64,000 nucleotides of DNA from Paenibacillus sp. Soil750 (GTDB lineage Bacteria; Bacillota; Bacilli; Paenibacillales; NBRC-103111), in contig NZ_LMSD01000007.1 of the NCBI RefSeq assembly GCF_001428045.1, forward strand, positions 119,808-183,807, read 5' to 3'. Below are positions 46,125 through 56,156 of the stretch, one piece after another. Both the position numbers and the translations under genes were made by a program. The notes under the pieces were generated by a model, which saw nothing but the letters and a program-made list of their open reading frames with translations, was not told where the DNA came from and did not search any database. Each line of letters opens with the position of its first letter. Within the stretch, counting starts at the first letter, position 1.

Positions 46125-47393
46125 TTACTCACTGGGAACCGGAGCTTGTCGACGCACAGAAGCCCCAAGTCTGACTAGCATATGTTCGATCCTATCATAT
46201 CCTCTATCGATGTGATGAATTTGCTCAACGATCGTTGTGCCATGCGCAGCTAGACCGGCGATTACAAGAGCAGCACCAGCCCGCAAATCAGTTGCTTCAA
46301 CAGTGGCTCCATACAACCTTGGCACGCCACGGATAAAGGCTGAACTCATATCTACGCGAATATCTGCCCCCATCCGAGACAATTCATCCACGTGCTTAAA
46401 TCTACCTTCAAATATCGTCTCTTTCATCACACTTAGTCCATCTGCTAGAGATAAAAGTACCATGACTTGAGATTGTAAATCCGTTGGGAAAGAAGGATGA
46501 GGCGACGTCACGATACGTTCAACTGCTTTGGGTCTTGCCTTGCAGCTTACATGTATTATATCACCGTCTGCGATGATTTGAACACCTGCACGCTTAAGCA
46601 CATGGATAACCGAGGTTAAATGAGCAGGGTTTACTCTTTCCAAAGTAATATTACCTCTAGTAGCCGCTGCAGCAACTAGAAAGGTACCTGCAACAATACG
46701 ATCTGGAATAATCCGATATGTGCAAGGAGACAACGTAGTAACGCCACGAATCGTGATTGTATCCGTTCCTGCCCCAATAATATCTGCGCCCATCGCATTC
46801 AAGAAATTTTGCAAATCCTGTATCTCTGGCTCGCGTGCAGCATTATAAATCGTTGTCGTTCCTTCCGCTCTCACCGCGGCCATCATGATATTCTCGGTCG
46901 CCCCGACGCTTGGAAAGTCCAAGAAAATCTCATTACCTTGTAATGTTTCGGCCGTACAGACAATTTTATTGGAAAATTCTTCAATCTCGGCTCCAAGAGC
47001 CTGCAAACCTTTGAGGTGCAAATCAATTTTACGTTCACCGATCGCACAGCCACCAGGTTGATATACGGTGACACTGCCGAATCTAGCGAGTAGCGGACCC
47101 ATGAGAAAGATGGAAGAACGCATCTGACCCATCAATTCTTCGGGGATGTGGGAGGAATGAACTGTGGATGTTGTAATGGTTACTGTATCTCCTTGCTGCT
47201 CGGCTCGACAACCAAGTGAACGAAGAATACGAAGCATGGTGTCGATGTCGAGCAGATTAGGAACATTCTGTAAAGTATGCGTACCACTTGCAAGTAAGCA
47301 TGCAGCTAATATGGGTAATGCGGCGTTTTTAGCGCCGTGTATCTGGATGGCTCCCGTAAGGGGTCTTCCACCTTCGATAACGAGCTTCTCCAA
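46125..47393 (-). CDS. murA: UDP-N-acetylglucosamine 1-carboxyvinyltransferase
   Basis: 422 residues. The catalytic Cys 116 lies in QPGGCAIGERKIDLHLKGL. GAKNAALPILAACLL near residue 20 and RMGADIRVDMSSAFIRG are also family signatures. It transfers enolpyruvate from PEP, the first committed step of peptidoglycan synthesis and the fosfomycin target; Cys makes it fosfomycin-sensitive in principle. It lies between murB and divIB, a placement absent in Bacillus subtilis. Confidence 0.97.
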   Translation of the reverse strand: MEKLVIEGGRPLTGAIQIHGAKNAALPILAACLLASGTHTLQNVPNLLDIDTMLRILRSLGCRAEQQGDTVTITTSTVHSSHIPEELMGQMRSSIFLMGPLLARFGSVTVYQPGGCAIGERKIDLHLKGLQALGAEIEEFSNKIVCTAETLQGNEIFLDFPSVGATENIMMAAVRAEGTTTIYNAAREPEIQDLQNFLNAMGADIIGAGTDTITIRGVTTLSPCTYRIIPDRIVAGTFLVAAAATRGNITLERVNPAHLTSVIHVLKRAGVQIIADGDIIHVSCKARPKAVERIVTSPHPSFPTDLQSQVMVLLSLADGLSVMKETIFEGRFKHVDELSRMGADIRVDMSSAFIRGVPRLYGATVEATDLRAGAALVIAGLAAHGTTIVEQIHHIDRGYDRIEHMLVRLGASVRRQAPVPSE

Positions 47394-47408
47394 AATTCCA
47401 CCTCCGAT

Positions 47409-48314
47409 TTACCTCTCACCCATTACCAAAACCTCAGGTACTAGCTTAATACCGTACGATTGCTCTACGATCTGCTGTACTTCGTTGATAAGGGTAAGAA
47501 CGTCCTCGGCTGTAGCTTCTCCTGTGTTAACAATGAAATTGGCGTGAAGCATAGAGATCTCTGCTCCACCGACACGTTTGCCTTTCAGGCCTGCTTCTTC
47601 GATGAGCTTCGCTGCGAAGCCCCCTTCGGGGTTGCGGAATACACTTCCTGCGCAAGCTAATTGCAAAGGTTGGGTACGCAATCGCCGATCTCGATAAGCG
47701 GCCATAGCCCCTGCGATTTCGTTGCGGTCTCCAACCTGTAATTCAAAGACAGCCTCTGTTACAATGCCAGGCAATGTGTGCAAAATAGAATGTCGATAAG
47801 CATATTGTAAATCTTCTGCCTGCATGACGACCAATTCCCCTGTATCCAGGATGACTTCAGCCTGCTTGAGTATGCGTGACACATCGGACCCATGAGCCCC
47901 TGCATTCATGTAGACGGCGCCTCCCACAGTACCGGGGATTCCTGAAGCAAACTCCAGTCCGGTCAAACCTTCTCTGGCTGCGAGTACGGACAATTTAATG
48001 AACGAATAGGAACCTCCTGCATAAACCATCGCGCCTTCAAAACGAAGGGTTTCAAGCGCCTGGCCCAGCTTAATCACGACGCCTCGAATCCCTTTGTCTC
48101 CCACAAGCAAGTTGGAGCCCCTACCGATTACAGTCCAAGGTACTCCACGCTCATGAAGAAACTTGATGGATGCAGCTACCTGCTCTTTGGAGTGCGGAAT
48201 AATCAAGCAATCAGCCGGACCGCCGATTTTCCAAGTGGTGTATGGAGCTAGTCGTTCATTCGTTCTTATCTCGCCAATATTTGATGCCTTTAAGTCGGCT
48301 ATTAACTTCTGCAT
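47409..48314 (-). CDS. murB: UDP-N-acetylenolpyruvoylglucosamine reductase
   Basis: About 301 residues, type II (shorter) MurB. FAD-binding segments are TTWKIGGPADCL and IGRGSNLLVGDKGIRG. YMNAGAHGSDV, YRHSIL and SVFRNPEGG hold the conserved Tyr, Arg and the proton-donor Ser. It reduces the MurA product to UDP-MurNAc. The frame is open 41 codons further upstream, but AGGAGG lies seven bases before the ATG at 48314. Confidence 0.96.
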   Translation of the reverse strand: MQKLIADLKASNIGEIRTNERLAPYTTWKIGGPADCLIIPHSKEQVAASIKFLHERGVPWTVIGRGSNLLVGDKGIRGVVIKLGQALETLRFEGAMVYAGGSYSFIKLSVLAAREGLTGLEFASGIPGTVGGAVYMNAGAHGSDVSRILKQAEVILDTGELVVMQAEDLQYAYRHSILHTLPGIVTEAVFELQVGDRNEIAGAMAAYRDRRLRTQPLQLACAGSVFRNPEGGFAAKLIEEAGLKGKRVGGAEISMLHANFIVNTGEATAEDVLTLINEVQQIVEQSYGIKLVPEVLVMGER

Positions 48315-48475
48315 GGGAAAACCTCCTTCACAGAACGTAGGGCGAAATGTAGAAATGTAAGATGTAAGACATACAAGTTCTGACATTTCAATCATAAGGA
48401 GCTGAGCGAAGTCGGCCGTTCTTCGTTCCTTGTTCACTTATGAAGCCTTAGGTGTCTGTCACGGTTATAGTGTAG

Positions 48476-48504
48476 TTTATGTAAAATCGGTTAGAGTGTG
48501 ACAA
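48476..48504 (-). promoter_or_regulatory. Candidate promoter for murB
   Basis: TTGTCA and CATAAA are 17 bases apart on the minus strand in the 212-base gap between murG and murB. The leader would be about 150 bases. This may add expression within the cluster. Confidence 0.4.
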
Positions 48505-48526
48505 TCGCCTATACGCTTTAACAAAT

Positions 48527-49597
48527 TCACAACGAATTGCTATGCGATTCAATCAATTTCACGATAGCAGCTACGGCATCACTTTCATTACGTGATTGCA
48601 TTGCTGCTTTATACGTCTCACGGTTCTTGTAAAGCGCTTCGACATGATCACCAAGTCCCTCAGTGGTTAAATCTTCTTCCTGTATCACATCGGCATAACC
48701 TGCCTTCTGAAAAGATGCTGCATTCAGAATTTGATCCCCTCGACTAGCTTGACGGGATAGCGGGATTAACAGCATGGGTTTCTCTAAACCTAGAAACTCA
48801 AAGATAGACGTTGCACCTGCACGAGAAATGACGAGATCCGTCATCGCCAGCACATCAGGAAGCTCTTCGTTCAAGTACTCAAATTGCTTATATCCACGGG
48901 TATGAAGATGCTCAACAGACACATTTCCTTTGCCGCACAGATGCACAATTTGAAATTGTTGGAGTAAGCGACCTAAGTTAGCGCGTACAGCTTGATTCAG
49001 CACCTGCGAACCTAAGCTTCCACCCATAACTAATATCACAGGCTTCTGAGAATGGAAATCACATAGCTGAAGCGCGCGCGTTGCTTTACCACTGCTAATA
49101 TGTTCACGGATCGGCAAGCCCGTAAGAACAGACTTTCCGCCCTTAATATGCGAAAGGGATTCAGGAAATGTCACACATACCTTCGTTGCAAATGGGATCG
49201 AAATTTTATTCGCCAGTCCTGGCGTCATATCGGATTCATGGATAATAACAGGAATATTGTTCATACGGCTCCCAAGAACGACAGGAACGGAAACGAACCC
49301 GCCTTTCGAAAAGACAATGGCGGGTTTCAAACGTTTAAGCAACCGATACGATTCATAAACACCTTTCATCACTTTAAATGGATCTTTTATATTTTTGAGA
49401 TCAAAATATCGGCGCAATTTCCCTGAAGAAATCGGATAAAAGGGAACCCCTTCTCGATCAATGATCTCTTTTTCAATACCTGTAGCCGAGCCTATGTATT
49501 TGACATCCCAACCTTGCTGCTTCAGCTTATGCATCAGCGCTAAATTAGGGGTTACATGGCCTGCGGAGCCTCCTCCGGTAAATACAATTGTCTTCAT
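48527..49597 (-). CDS. murG: UDP-GlcNAc:lipid I N-acetylglucosaminyltransferase MurG
   Basis: 356 residues, GT-B fold. G loops are [15 protein letters not shown] at the N-terminus and [13 protein letters not shown] in the middle. The sugar-nucleotide site includes [24 protein letters not shown]. It makes lipid II from lipid I on the inner membrane face. It starts eight bases from the spoVE stop. Confidence 0.97.
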   Translation of the reverse strand: MKTIVFTGGGSAGHVTPNLALMHKLKQQGWDVKYIGSATGIEKEIIDREGVPFYPISSGKLRRYFDLKNIKDPFKVMKGVYESYRLLKRLKPAIVFSKGGFVSVPVVLGSRMNNIPVIIHESDMTPGLANKISIPFATKVCVTFPESLSHIKGGKSVLTGLPIREHISSGKATRALQLCDFHSQKPVILVMGGSLGSQVLNQAVRANLGRLLQQFQIVHLCGKGNVSVEHLHTRGYKQFEYLNEELPDVLAMTDLVISRAGATSIFEFLGLEKPMLLIPLSRQASRGDQILNAASFQKAGYADVIQEEDLTTEGLGDHVEALYKNRETYKAAMQSRNESDAVAAIVKLIESHSNSL

Positions 49598-49604
49598 TCC
49601 CCTG

Positions 49605-50702
49605 TCACCTCGAATAGCGGGATATATTAAGCAGGATGCCGACAGATGTCAGCATGAGTGTCAGTGAAGATCCCCCTGCACTTATAAATGGCAGCGTAAT
49701 ACCAGTTACCGGAAACATTCCAATAACGACGCCGATGTTAATAATAACTTGAACGGCGATCATGCCGATAATGCCTACTGCAATTAAACTGGCAAATGTA
49801 TCTGGTGCCGTAATGGCCGCACGCATTCCCCGCCATACTAAGATGGTGAAGAGCAGCAGAACCAATGTACCCCCTATAAAACCAAGTTCTTCAGCGATAA
49901 TAGAAAAAATAAAATCAGTTTGCGGCTCTGGTAAGTAACTATACTTTTGCCGGCTCATTCCGAGTCCAAGTCCTACTAGTCCGCCTGGTCCAATCGCATA
50001 TAAGGATTGTATAGATTGATAACCAGCACCAAGTGGATCTTGCCATGGGTCGAGAAAGGCTGTTATCCGCTTAAGGCGATATGGAGCGGCAATAACGAGC
50101 CCAATAAAACCCGCAACTCCTATCATACCTAGATAGGAAAGATGAAGCAATCTCGCGCCAGCCGTGTAAATAATTAAGAGCGAGGCACCAACTAATACAA
50201 CTCCAGTTCCTAAGTCCGGCTGCAGCATGATCAAACCGAATGCAATTCCCATAATACCTAGAGGCGGCATCAACCCTTTGGTAAGCAGTGTAATCTTGGA
50301 CTGATTTTCGGATAGCATCTTAGAAAGAAATAGAATCATCCCTATTTTCATAAATTCAGAAGGTTGAATCCCGAAAGCTCCGATTCCAAGCCAACTTCTG
50401 GCACCGCCACGAATAACGCCGATACCAGGAATCAAAACAATGACCAGCATACCAAAGCAAACAAACAAGGCTAACTTTGCAAATCGTTTCCACACCAAAT
50501 AATCCACATTCATCGTGAAGAACATCGCTACAATTCCTAGTACGGCGAAGATCAGTTGTCTTTTTAAATAATAAAAAGAATCGCCAAACTCACGAAACGC
50601 AAGTACACTACTAGCGCTGTAGACCATAATAACGCCGATTGTCAAAAGCAGCAAGGTCGGAATAATAATCCAAATGTCAGGAGCGGAGCGTGCTTTACCC
50701 AT
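49605..50702 (-). CDS. spoVE: FtsW/SpoVE SEDS-family lipid II polymerase
   Basis: About 365 residues with ten membrane helices. SEDS signatures are [55 protein letters not shown] and the loop before [13 protein letters not shown]. It polymerises glycan with a partner class B PBP. In this cluster position it corresponds to Bacillus spoVE, but ftsW is an equally fair name; sequence alone does not decide. The ATG at 50702 has AGAGG eight bases upstream. Confidence 0.93.
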   Translation of the reverse strand: MGKARSAPDIWIIIPTLLLLTIGVIMVYSASSVLAFREFGDSFYYLKRQLIFAVLGIVAMFFTMNVDYLVWKRFAKLALFVCFGMLVIVLIPGIGVIRGGARSWLGIGAFGIQPSEFMKIGMILFLSKMLSENQSKITLLTKGLMPPLGIMGIAFGLIMLQPDLGTGVVLVGASLLIIYTAGARLLHLSYLGMIGVAGFIGLVIAAPYRLKRITAFLDPWQDPLGAGYQSIQSLYAIGPGGLVGLGLGMSRQKYSYLPEPQTDFIFSIIAEELGFIGGTLVLLLFTILVWRGMRAAITAPDTFASLIAVGIIGMIAVQVIINIGVVIGMFPVTGITLPFISAGGSSLTLMLTSVGILLNISRYSR

Positions 50703-50741
50703 TACAGACACCTCTTTGTCAGTTGTGGGCTCCCTTTAAAA

Positions 50742-50750
50742 TGTGGATAA
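50742..50750 (-). other. Consensus DnaA-box sequence between murD and spoVE
   Basis: The minus strand reads TTATCCACA, an exact consensus DnaA box, in the 55-base gap. It is a single copy, so a role in replication control is uncertain. Confidence 0.4.
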
Positions 50751-50757
50751 GCCCTAC

Positions 50758-52152
50758 TTAAAGGTTATGCACGGACTCCTTAAACATGCGTCCCCTGTCC
50801 TCATAGGATGGAAACATATCCCAACTTGCACAAGCTGGTGATAGAAGCACGATGTCTCCTTGCTCACTCATTTGCCAGGCAAGCTGCACGGCTTGTGAAA
50901 CCGCGTCCGCTGCATCCTTAGCAGTATCGACGGTTTGCACCTTACTAATCCCTGCCAATTCGGCAATATGCTTGATTTTCTCTTTGGTTTGCCCTAAAGT
51001 GACAATTCCTTTGATACGATTACGAAAAGTTGGCAGCAGTTCCATATAATCCGAACCGCGATCCAAGCCGCCAGCTATCAAGATCACTGGTTGATTAAAA
51101 GCCTCAATGGTCACAATGGAAGCGGCAGCATTCGTTGCTTTAGAGTTATTATAAAAGCTTACGCCATCAAGTTCTCTCACAAGCTCTAGGCGGTGTTCTA
51201 CGCCTTGGAACTTTCTTAACTCACCTGCAATCACAGGTAGTGCTACGCCAGCTGTAATGGCCGCTGCAGCGGCTGCCAACGCATTGCCAACGTTAAAGCT
51301 GCCCGGCATGCCCATGTCAGAAGCCGGCATAATGGTTTGAACAGATCCCTGACCGTTCGCATACACAAGACAGTCCGTCTCCGCGTCTAAATAGACACCA
51401 TATGCAAGTTTTTCTTCCAGTGAGAAATGAAATTGTTTCGCCTTCAAACTTGGCATAAGACGTCGACACACTTCGTTATCCCAATTCAAAATAGCTGTGT
51501 CTTCCTCTGTTTGATTTTCAAAAATTTTGGCTTTAGAGGCGATATAATCGTCCATGGAGCCATGATAATCTAGATGTGTTTCGTATACATTTAACAATAA
51601 GCCAATGTTTGGACGGAACGCTGTTGTGCCTTTTAGCTGGAAAGAGCTTAATTCAACTACCATCCAATTCTCAGCTGTCACCTCAGGTGTAGCTTCGGTT
51701 AACGCACGGCCAATGTTGCCTGCAACAACTGGCTTTAAGCCCGCCGTTTCCAGCATCAAGCCGATCAGTGTTGTTGTCGTTGTCTTTCCGTTGGAGCCTG
51801 TGATACCAATAATTGGCGCTTCACAAAATTGATAAGCTACCTCAACCTCAGTCACAACCTCAATACCGAGTTCTTCTGCTTTTCGAATCGGGTCTACCGA
51901 ATACGGAATCCCTGGATTTTTGACAACTAGCGCAACCCCTTGATGCACGAGGGACTCCGGATGAAACCCACATACAACAGAAATACCCAGAGCCTCCAGT
52001 TCGTCGGCTTCAGGGCACGCGCTTCGTTCCTTTTTGTCGTTGACAGTGACGAGAGCTCCTTTTTGATGAAAAAGCTTAGCTGCAGCGACACCGCTGCGAG
52101 CCAAGCCAAGTACGATCACTTCAAGTCCACGATAATCCCGCGGATGCTTCAT
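50758..52152 (-). CDS. murD: UDP-N-acetylmuramoyl-L-alanine--D-glutamate ligase
   Basis: 464 residues. An N-terminal Rossmann-like domain (VIVLGLARSGVAAAKLF) precedes the ATP P-loop GITGSNGKTTTTT near residue 118. Mur ligase motifs NVYETHLDYHGSMDDY and YNNSKATNAAA follow, with a C-terminal domain ending LLSPACASWDMFPSYEDRG. It adds D-Glu. GAGGTG before its ATG lies within the end of mraY. Confidence 0.97.
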   Translation of the reverse strand: MKHPRDYRGLEVIVLGLARSGVAAAKLFHQKGALVTVNDKKERSACPEADELEALGISVVCGFHPESLVHQGVALVVKNPGIPYSVDPIRKAEELGIEVVTEVEVAYQFCEAPIIGITGSNGKTTTTTLIGLMLETAGLKPVVAGNIGRALTEATPEVTAENWMVVELSSFQLKGTTAFRPNIGLLLNVYETHLDYHGSMDDYIASKAKIFENQTEEDTAILNWDNEVCRRLMPSLKAKQFHFSLEEKLAYGVYLDAETDCLVYANGQGSVQTIMPASDMGMPGSFNVGNALAAAAAAITAGVALPVIAGELRKFQGVEHRLELVRELDGVSFYNNSKATNAAASIVTIEAFNQPVILIAGGLDRGSDYMELLPTFRNRIKGIVTLGQTKEKIKHIAELAGISKVQTVDTAKDAADAVSQAVQLAWQMSEQGDIVLLSPACASWDMFPSYEDRGRMFKESVHNL

Positions 52153-52155
52153 GTT

Positions 52156-53115
52156 CTACAACACCTCATTCATATATAATCCGAGCACGGCAAGCACTAA
52201 ACCTACGACCCAGAAAGTAATTACAACTCGCCACTCAGACCATCCAACCAACTCAAAATGATGATGAATCGGACTCATTTTGAACACGCGTTTTTTCCTA
52301 GTTTTAAATGAAACAACTTGAATGACAACAGATAAAATTTCAATTAAGAAAACTCCGCCAATAATAGCTAGAAGAAGTTCTGCTTTCGTTAAGATGGCAA
52401 CGGCAACAAGTCCACCACCGATTCCCAAAGAGCCGGTGTCACCCATGAATACTTTGGCAGGATGCGCATTGAATACTAGGAACCCGAGTACGGCACCAAC
52501 CATTGCTGCTGAGAAGATTGCTGCTTCAGGCTGTGTATTATTCATGGCAATAATCGTGTATGCCCCAAATGCAATTGCACTTGTCCCCGCTAACAAGCCG
52601 TCCAAGCCATCTGTAAAGTTAACGGCATTCGAAGCGCCTAGCATCAAAATAGCCATTAACGGGAAATACAACCAACCCGCATTCATATGATACGAAACGA
52701 ATGGCACATAAATATCTGTGCTGTGTCCTTGCATAACGAGTAAATAACAGACAATGGCTGAAATCAATAATTGACCAAAAAGCTTTTGCTTTGCTGTAAG
52801 TCCCAATGAACGCTTAAAAATAATTTTGATATAGTCATCAAGGAAGCCAACAAGTCCATAACCTAATGAAGCTAATAATAAAATGAGTAAATCTGTATTT
52901 TTATCAGCAAAACGAAGTGTAGCCAAGGAGAGCGCGAGTAAAATAATGACGCCGCCCATCGTTGGTGTACCTTGTTTTTTGAGATGTCCCTGCGGGCCAT
53001 CCTCACGAATTTGCTGACCAAATTTCATTCGTCTTAAAATAGGTATACATAATGGCCCCATGATTAGCGCAAGCACAAATGCCACACCCATTGTTAATAA
53101 TACTGCGTTTTCCAC
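52156..53115 (-). CDS. mraY: Phospho-N-acetylmuramoyl-pentapeptide transferase
   Basis: 319 residues with ten membrane helices. The Asp-rich motif is GFLDDYIKI near residue 90. [29 protein letters not shown] and [14 protein letters not shown] are the classic catalytic and substrate segments. It makes lipid I on the membrane. The start is GTG with AGGGGGA upstream. Confidence 0.97.
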   Translation of the reverse strand: MENAVLLTMGVAFVLALIMGPLCIPILRRMKFGQQIREDGPQGHLKKQGTPTMGGVIILLALSLATLRFADKNTDLLILLLASLGYGLVGFLDDYIKIIFKRSLGLTAKQKLFGQLLISAIVCYLLVMQGHSTDIYVPFVSYHMNAGWLYFPLMAILMLGASNAVNFTDGLDGLLAGTSAIAFGAYTIIAMNNTQPEAAIFSAAMVGAVLGFLVFNAHPAKVFMGDTGSLGIGGGLVAVAILTKAELLLAIIGGVFLIEILSVVIQVVSFKTRKKRVFKMSPIHHHFELVGWSEWRVVITFWVVGLVLAVLGLYMNEVL

Positions 53116-53175
53116 GTTGGTTCCCCCTGCTCATTTCCGTCACTCTATTTCATACATGCAATTCGATTTCGTTAA

Positions 53176-54558
53176 TTAGGCTAATAAGCTATGGACAACC
53201 TGCTCGAGCCGCATCCCACGCGAGCCCTTCACGAGCACGAGATCCTCGGGCTTTGCGAGTGCTGCGAGCTCCTCCGCGAGCTGCGCCTTGTCGTCGTAGG
53301 CGCGTACTTGCGCCTGCGGGAACTGCTTCGCCGCTTCCTCCGCAATGAAGCGGCCGAGACGCCCGAACGTGAAGACGTAGTCTACACGTTCCGGAGACAA
53401 CATCGCGCCAATGCCGCGATGGAACTGCTCTTCGTGCTCGCCAAGCTCCAGCATGTCGCCGAGCACGAGGAACTTCCGACCGAAGCCGCTCAGCTGCTCG
53501 GTCAGGGCAATAGCCGCCCGCATCGAGGCGGGGCTGGCGTTGTACGCATCGTTAAGTACGGTCAGCCCAGAGGCTGCCGTGAGCTTCTCGATGCGCATGC
53601 TTGTCATCTGCAGCGCGCGAAGCCCAGCTGCAACAGCACTTGGCGTGACGCCGAAGGCCTCGCCGACGGCAATGGCTGCGAGCGTGTTCACGACGTTATG
53701 CGTGCCAAGCAAGGGAATAAATAATTCCTCGTATCCGGGGGAATTGATGGTGAAGTAAGCGCCATCCGCATCCATGCGGATATCGGTTGGGTAGCGATCG
53801 TTATCGTGGCTTTGGCCGAAACGAATGCGCCGCAAGCCCTCTGGCAGATCCAGTTCGCCAAGTGCTTGTTCAATTAACGGCTCATCCCCGTTATAAATGA
53901 TCAAACTGTCAATTCGCATGCCGGTAACAATCTCCGCTTTCGCACGGGCGATTTCATCTCTAGAACCTAGCTGAAGCATGTGTGACTCACCAATCATGGT
54001 GATAATAGCAGCTTCAGGCTCTGCGATTTCAGACAATAAAGCAATTTCGCCGCGTCCGCTCATGCCCATTTCGACGACTGCAAATTGCGTCGTTTCTTCA
54101 AGAAGCAGGAGTGTAAGTGGTAAACCAATATGGTTATTCAGGTTTCCCTTTGTTTTATGAACTTCATAAGTACTGCCTAGAACAGCTGCAACCAAATCTT
54201 TGGTTGTCGTCTTCCCATTACTTCCTGTTATGCCGATGATTCGTACAGAGAGCTCTTGGCGGTAAGCTTTGGCCAAACTCTGAAGTGCTGCAAGTGTATC
54301 CTCGACTTGAATGTTAGGGATACTGCTTGGCGCAGGACCATGGTCAACTTGCCAGAGAATAGCCGCAGCCCCTTTCTGATAAGCATCTTCCGCATACTGG
54401 TGACCATCAAAATTTTCTCCGATAAGCGGGATAAACAGACTGCCAGCCTGAATCGAACGTGTATCCGTAGAGACTCCTTTAATCAAAATGTCGCCATGAA
54501 CATCGGACACCTCGCTGCGGAGCATCGTTGCTATTTGACCTAATGTACGCTGAATCAC
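53176..54558 (-). CDS. murF: UDP-N-acetylmuramoyl-tripeptide--D-alanyl-D-alanine ligase
   Basis: 460 residues. Mur ligase P-loop GITGSNGKTTTKD near residue 110, NHIGLPLTLL and VEMGMSGRGEIALL, and DAYNASPASMRAA in the C-terminal part are conserved. It adds D-Ala-D-Ala. The start is GTG in a GTGA overlap with the murE stop. Codon use changes along the gene: roughly the last 500 bases are strongly GC-rich, unlike the murE-side half and unlike mraY. Confidence 0.96.
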   Translation of the reverse strand: MIQRTLGQIATMLRSEVSDVHGDILIKGVSTDTRSIQAGSLFIPLIGENFDGHQYAEDAYQKGAAAILWQVDHGPAPSSIPNIQVEDTLAALQSLAKAYRQELSVRIIGITGSNGKTTTKDLVAAVLGSTYEVHKTKGNLNNHIGLPLTLLLLEETTQFAVVEMGMSGRGEIALLSEIAEPEAAIITMIGESHMLQLGSRDEIARAKAEIVTGMRIDSLIIYNGDEPLIEQALGELDLPEGLRRIRFGQSHDNDRYPTDIRMDADGAYFTINSPGYEELFIPLLGTHNVVNTLAAIAVGEAFGVTPSAVAAGLRALQMTSMRIEKLTAASGLTVLNDAYNASPASMRAAIALTEQLSGFGRKFLVLGDMLELGEHEEQFHRGIGAMLSPERVDYVFTFGRLGRFIAEEAAKQFPQAQVRAYDDKAQLAEELAALAKPEDLVLVKGSRGMRLEQVVHSLLA

Positions 54559-56045
54559 TGTGTTCTCCCCTTTATCGCAGCCTTAGCCACCAAACGATCG
54601 TCGAAATCATGCTTGACACCCATGATATCCTGATACGTTTCGTGGCCTTTTCCCGCTATCAATATTACATCTTTAGGGCCTGCCTCTTCAATAGCCTTTT
54701 GTATCGCTTTTTTACGATCAGCCAGTAAGATATACTGATTTTCTGGGTAATTAACTTCTTTGAGCCCCGGTTCAATATCTGCCAAAATCGCATCTGGATC
54801 TTCCGTACGAGGATTATCAGATGTCACAAATACAAAGTCGCTATAGTGTGCTGCAACTTTCCCCATGATTGGGCGCTTCGTTCTGTCACGATCACCGCCA
54901 CAGCCGAAAACGGTGATTATTTTCCCTTCGGCAAACTCACTTACCGTGGAGAGGGCATTCTCTAAACCATCCGGCGTATGCGCATAGTCGACCAACACTA
55001 GGAAATCCTGGCCCTCGTTGACAACTTCCATTCTACCTTCTACTACTGCGATACGTCCTAAACTAGTACAAATGGCCTCCAAGGGAATCCCTTCCGCTAA
55101 GGCAGCAGCGATCGCCCCAAGCACATTGTACACGTTGAATTTTCCTACCAATTGCATGCGAATGAAAGCTTCTCCTGCAAAAGAATGCAGCTGAAACTCA
55201 GTCCCCTGTGAAGTCATCCGAATATCGGAAGCCCGCACATCACAATCGTTTTCAATGCCGTACGTAATCACTTGTGCAGCTGTCAAGCGATGGAACGTCT
55301 GTGAAGCCTCATCATCAACATTAAGGATGGCATATTGGCGAGCATTCGGATCCGCTGAGAAACCATTACCAAGTCGAGAGAATAGCAATCCTTTCGCTGC
55401 CGCATAGCCATCCATCGTTTTGTGATAATCCAAATGATCCTGTGTCAAATTCGTAAATATGCCTGAACGGAATTGAATCCCCTTCACTCTTCCCATATCA
55501 AGACCATGAGAAGAGACTTCCATGATACAATAATCAGTCCCCGTATCCGCCATTTTCCTTAGAATACGTTGTAGTTCCAAAGCTTCCTGTGTATTCGTGG
55601 CTTTATTTTCTATGTATTCATCACCAATTTTGATATGGATATTGCCCATTAACCCTGTTACATAGCCTTGATCCGCGATAATTTTCTCCAAAATATACGT
55701 TGAAGTTGTTTTACCGTTCGTCCCTGTAATTCCGATAACCTTGAGCTCTTTGCTTGGATATCCGAAGAAATGGGCGGAAAGAGCCGCCATCGCATATCTG
55801 GCATCTTTTACAACGAGTTGAGGGACTGGTACGTCGAGCACTCTCTCCGTAACAAGCGCAGAAGCCCCAAGCGCAATCGCTTTGGGGGCATAGTCGTGGC
55901 CATCAGCTGTCAATCCAGGGATGCAAAGAAACAAATCTCCCTGATTTATTTTACGAGAGTCTGCCTCAATTCCCGTGATCTCCGTGTCTTTATCGCCATG
56001 TATGTGGGTAATGAGCAGTGCGGAAGCAAGCTCCTGCAGTTTCAT
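54555..56045 (-). CDS. murE: UDP-N-acetylmuramoyl-L-alanyl-D-glutamate--meso-diaminopimelate ligase
   Basis: About 496 residues. P-loop GITGTNGKTTSTY lies near residue 110. The motif TSDNPRTEDP contains the DNPR signature for meso-diaminopimelate specificity, so this organism should have mDAP-type peptidoglycan, in keeping with dapH-dapL-patA nearby. The ATG at 56045 has GAGAGGG six bases upstream; a TTG two codons earlier overlaps the ribosome binding site. Confidence 0.96.
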   Translation of the reverse strand: MKLQELASALLITHIHGDKDTEITGIEADSRKINQGDLFLCIPGLTADGHDYAPKAIALGASALVTERVLDVPVPQLVVKDARYAMAALSAHFFGYPSKELKVIGITGTNGKTTSTYILEKIIADQGYVTGLMGNIHIKIGDEYIENKATNTQEALELQRILRKMADTGTDYCIMEVSSHGLDMGRVKGIQFRSGIFTNLTQDHLDYHKTMDGYAAAKGLLFSRLGNGFSADPNARQYAILNVDDEASQTFHRLTAAQVITYGIENDCDVRASDIRMTSQGTEFQLHSFAGEAFIRMQLVGKFNVYNVLGAIAAALAEGIPLEAICTSLGRIAVVEGRMEVVNEGQDFLVLVDYAHTPDGLENALSTVSEFAEGKIITVFGCGGDRDRTKRPIMGKVAAHYSDFVFVTSDNPRTEDPDAILADIEPGLKEVNYPENQYILLADRKKAIQKAIEEAGPKDVILIAGKGHETYQDIMGVKHDFDDRLVAKAAIKGRTQ

Positions 56046-56156
56046 AAGCAACCCTCTCTTCCTAGATTTATCTATCTATTATGGACAATTTTATGCAAGT
56101 AGAAAAGCTAAACATGTCTTCTTTGTAAATCTTTTTTTGAGTGATGTGCCAGATCT

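Noticed and set aside
53191..53724. 177-codon plus-strand frame antisense to murF
   Set aside because: It lies wholly inside murF, has no ribosome binding site, and its Arg/Leu/Glu-rich translation is typical of a shadow of GC-rich coding sequence.
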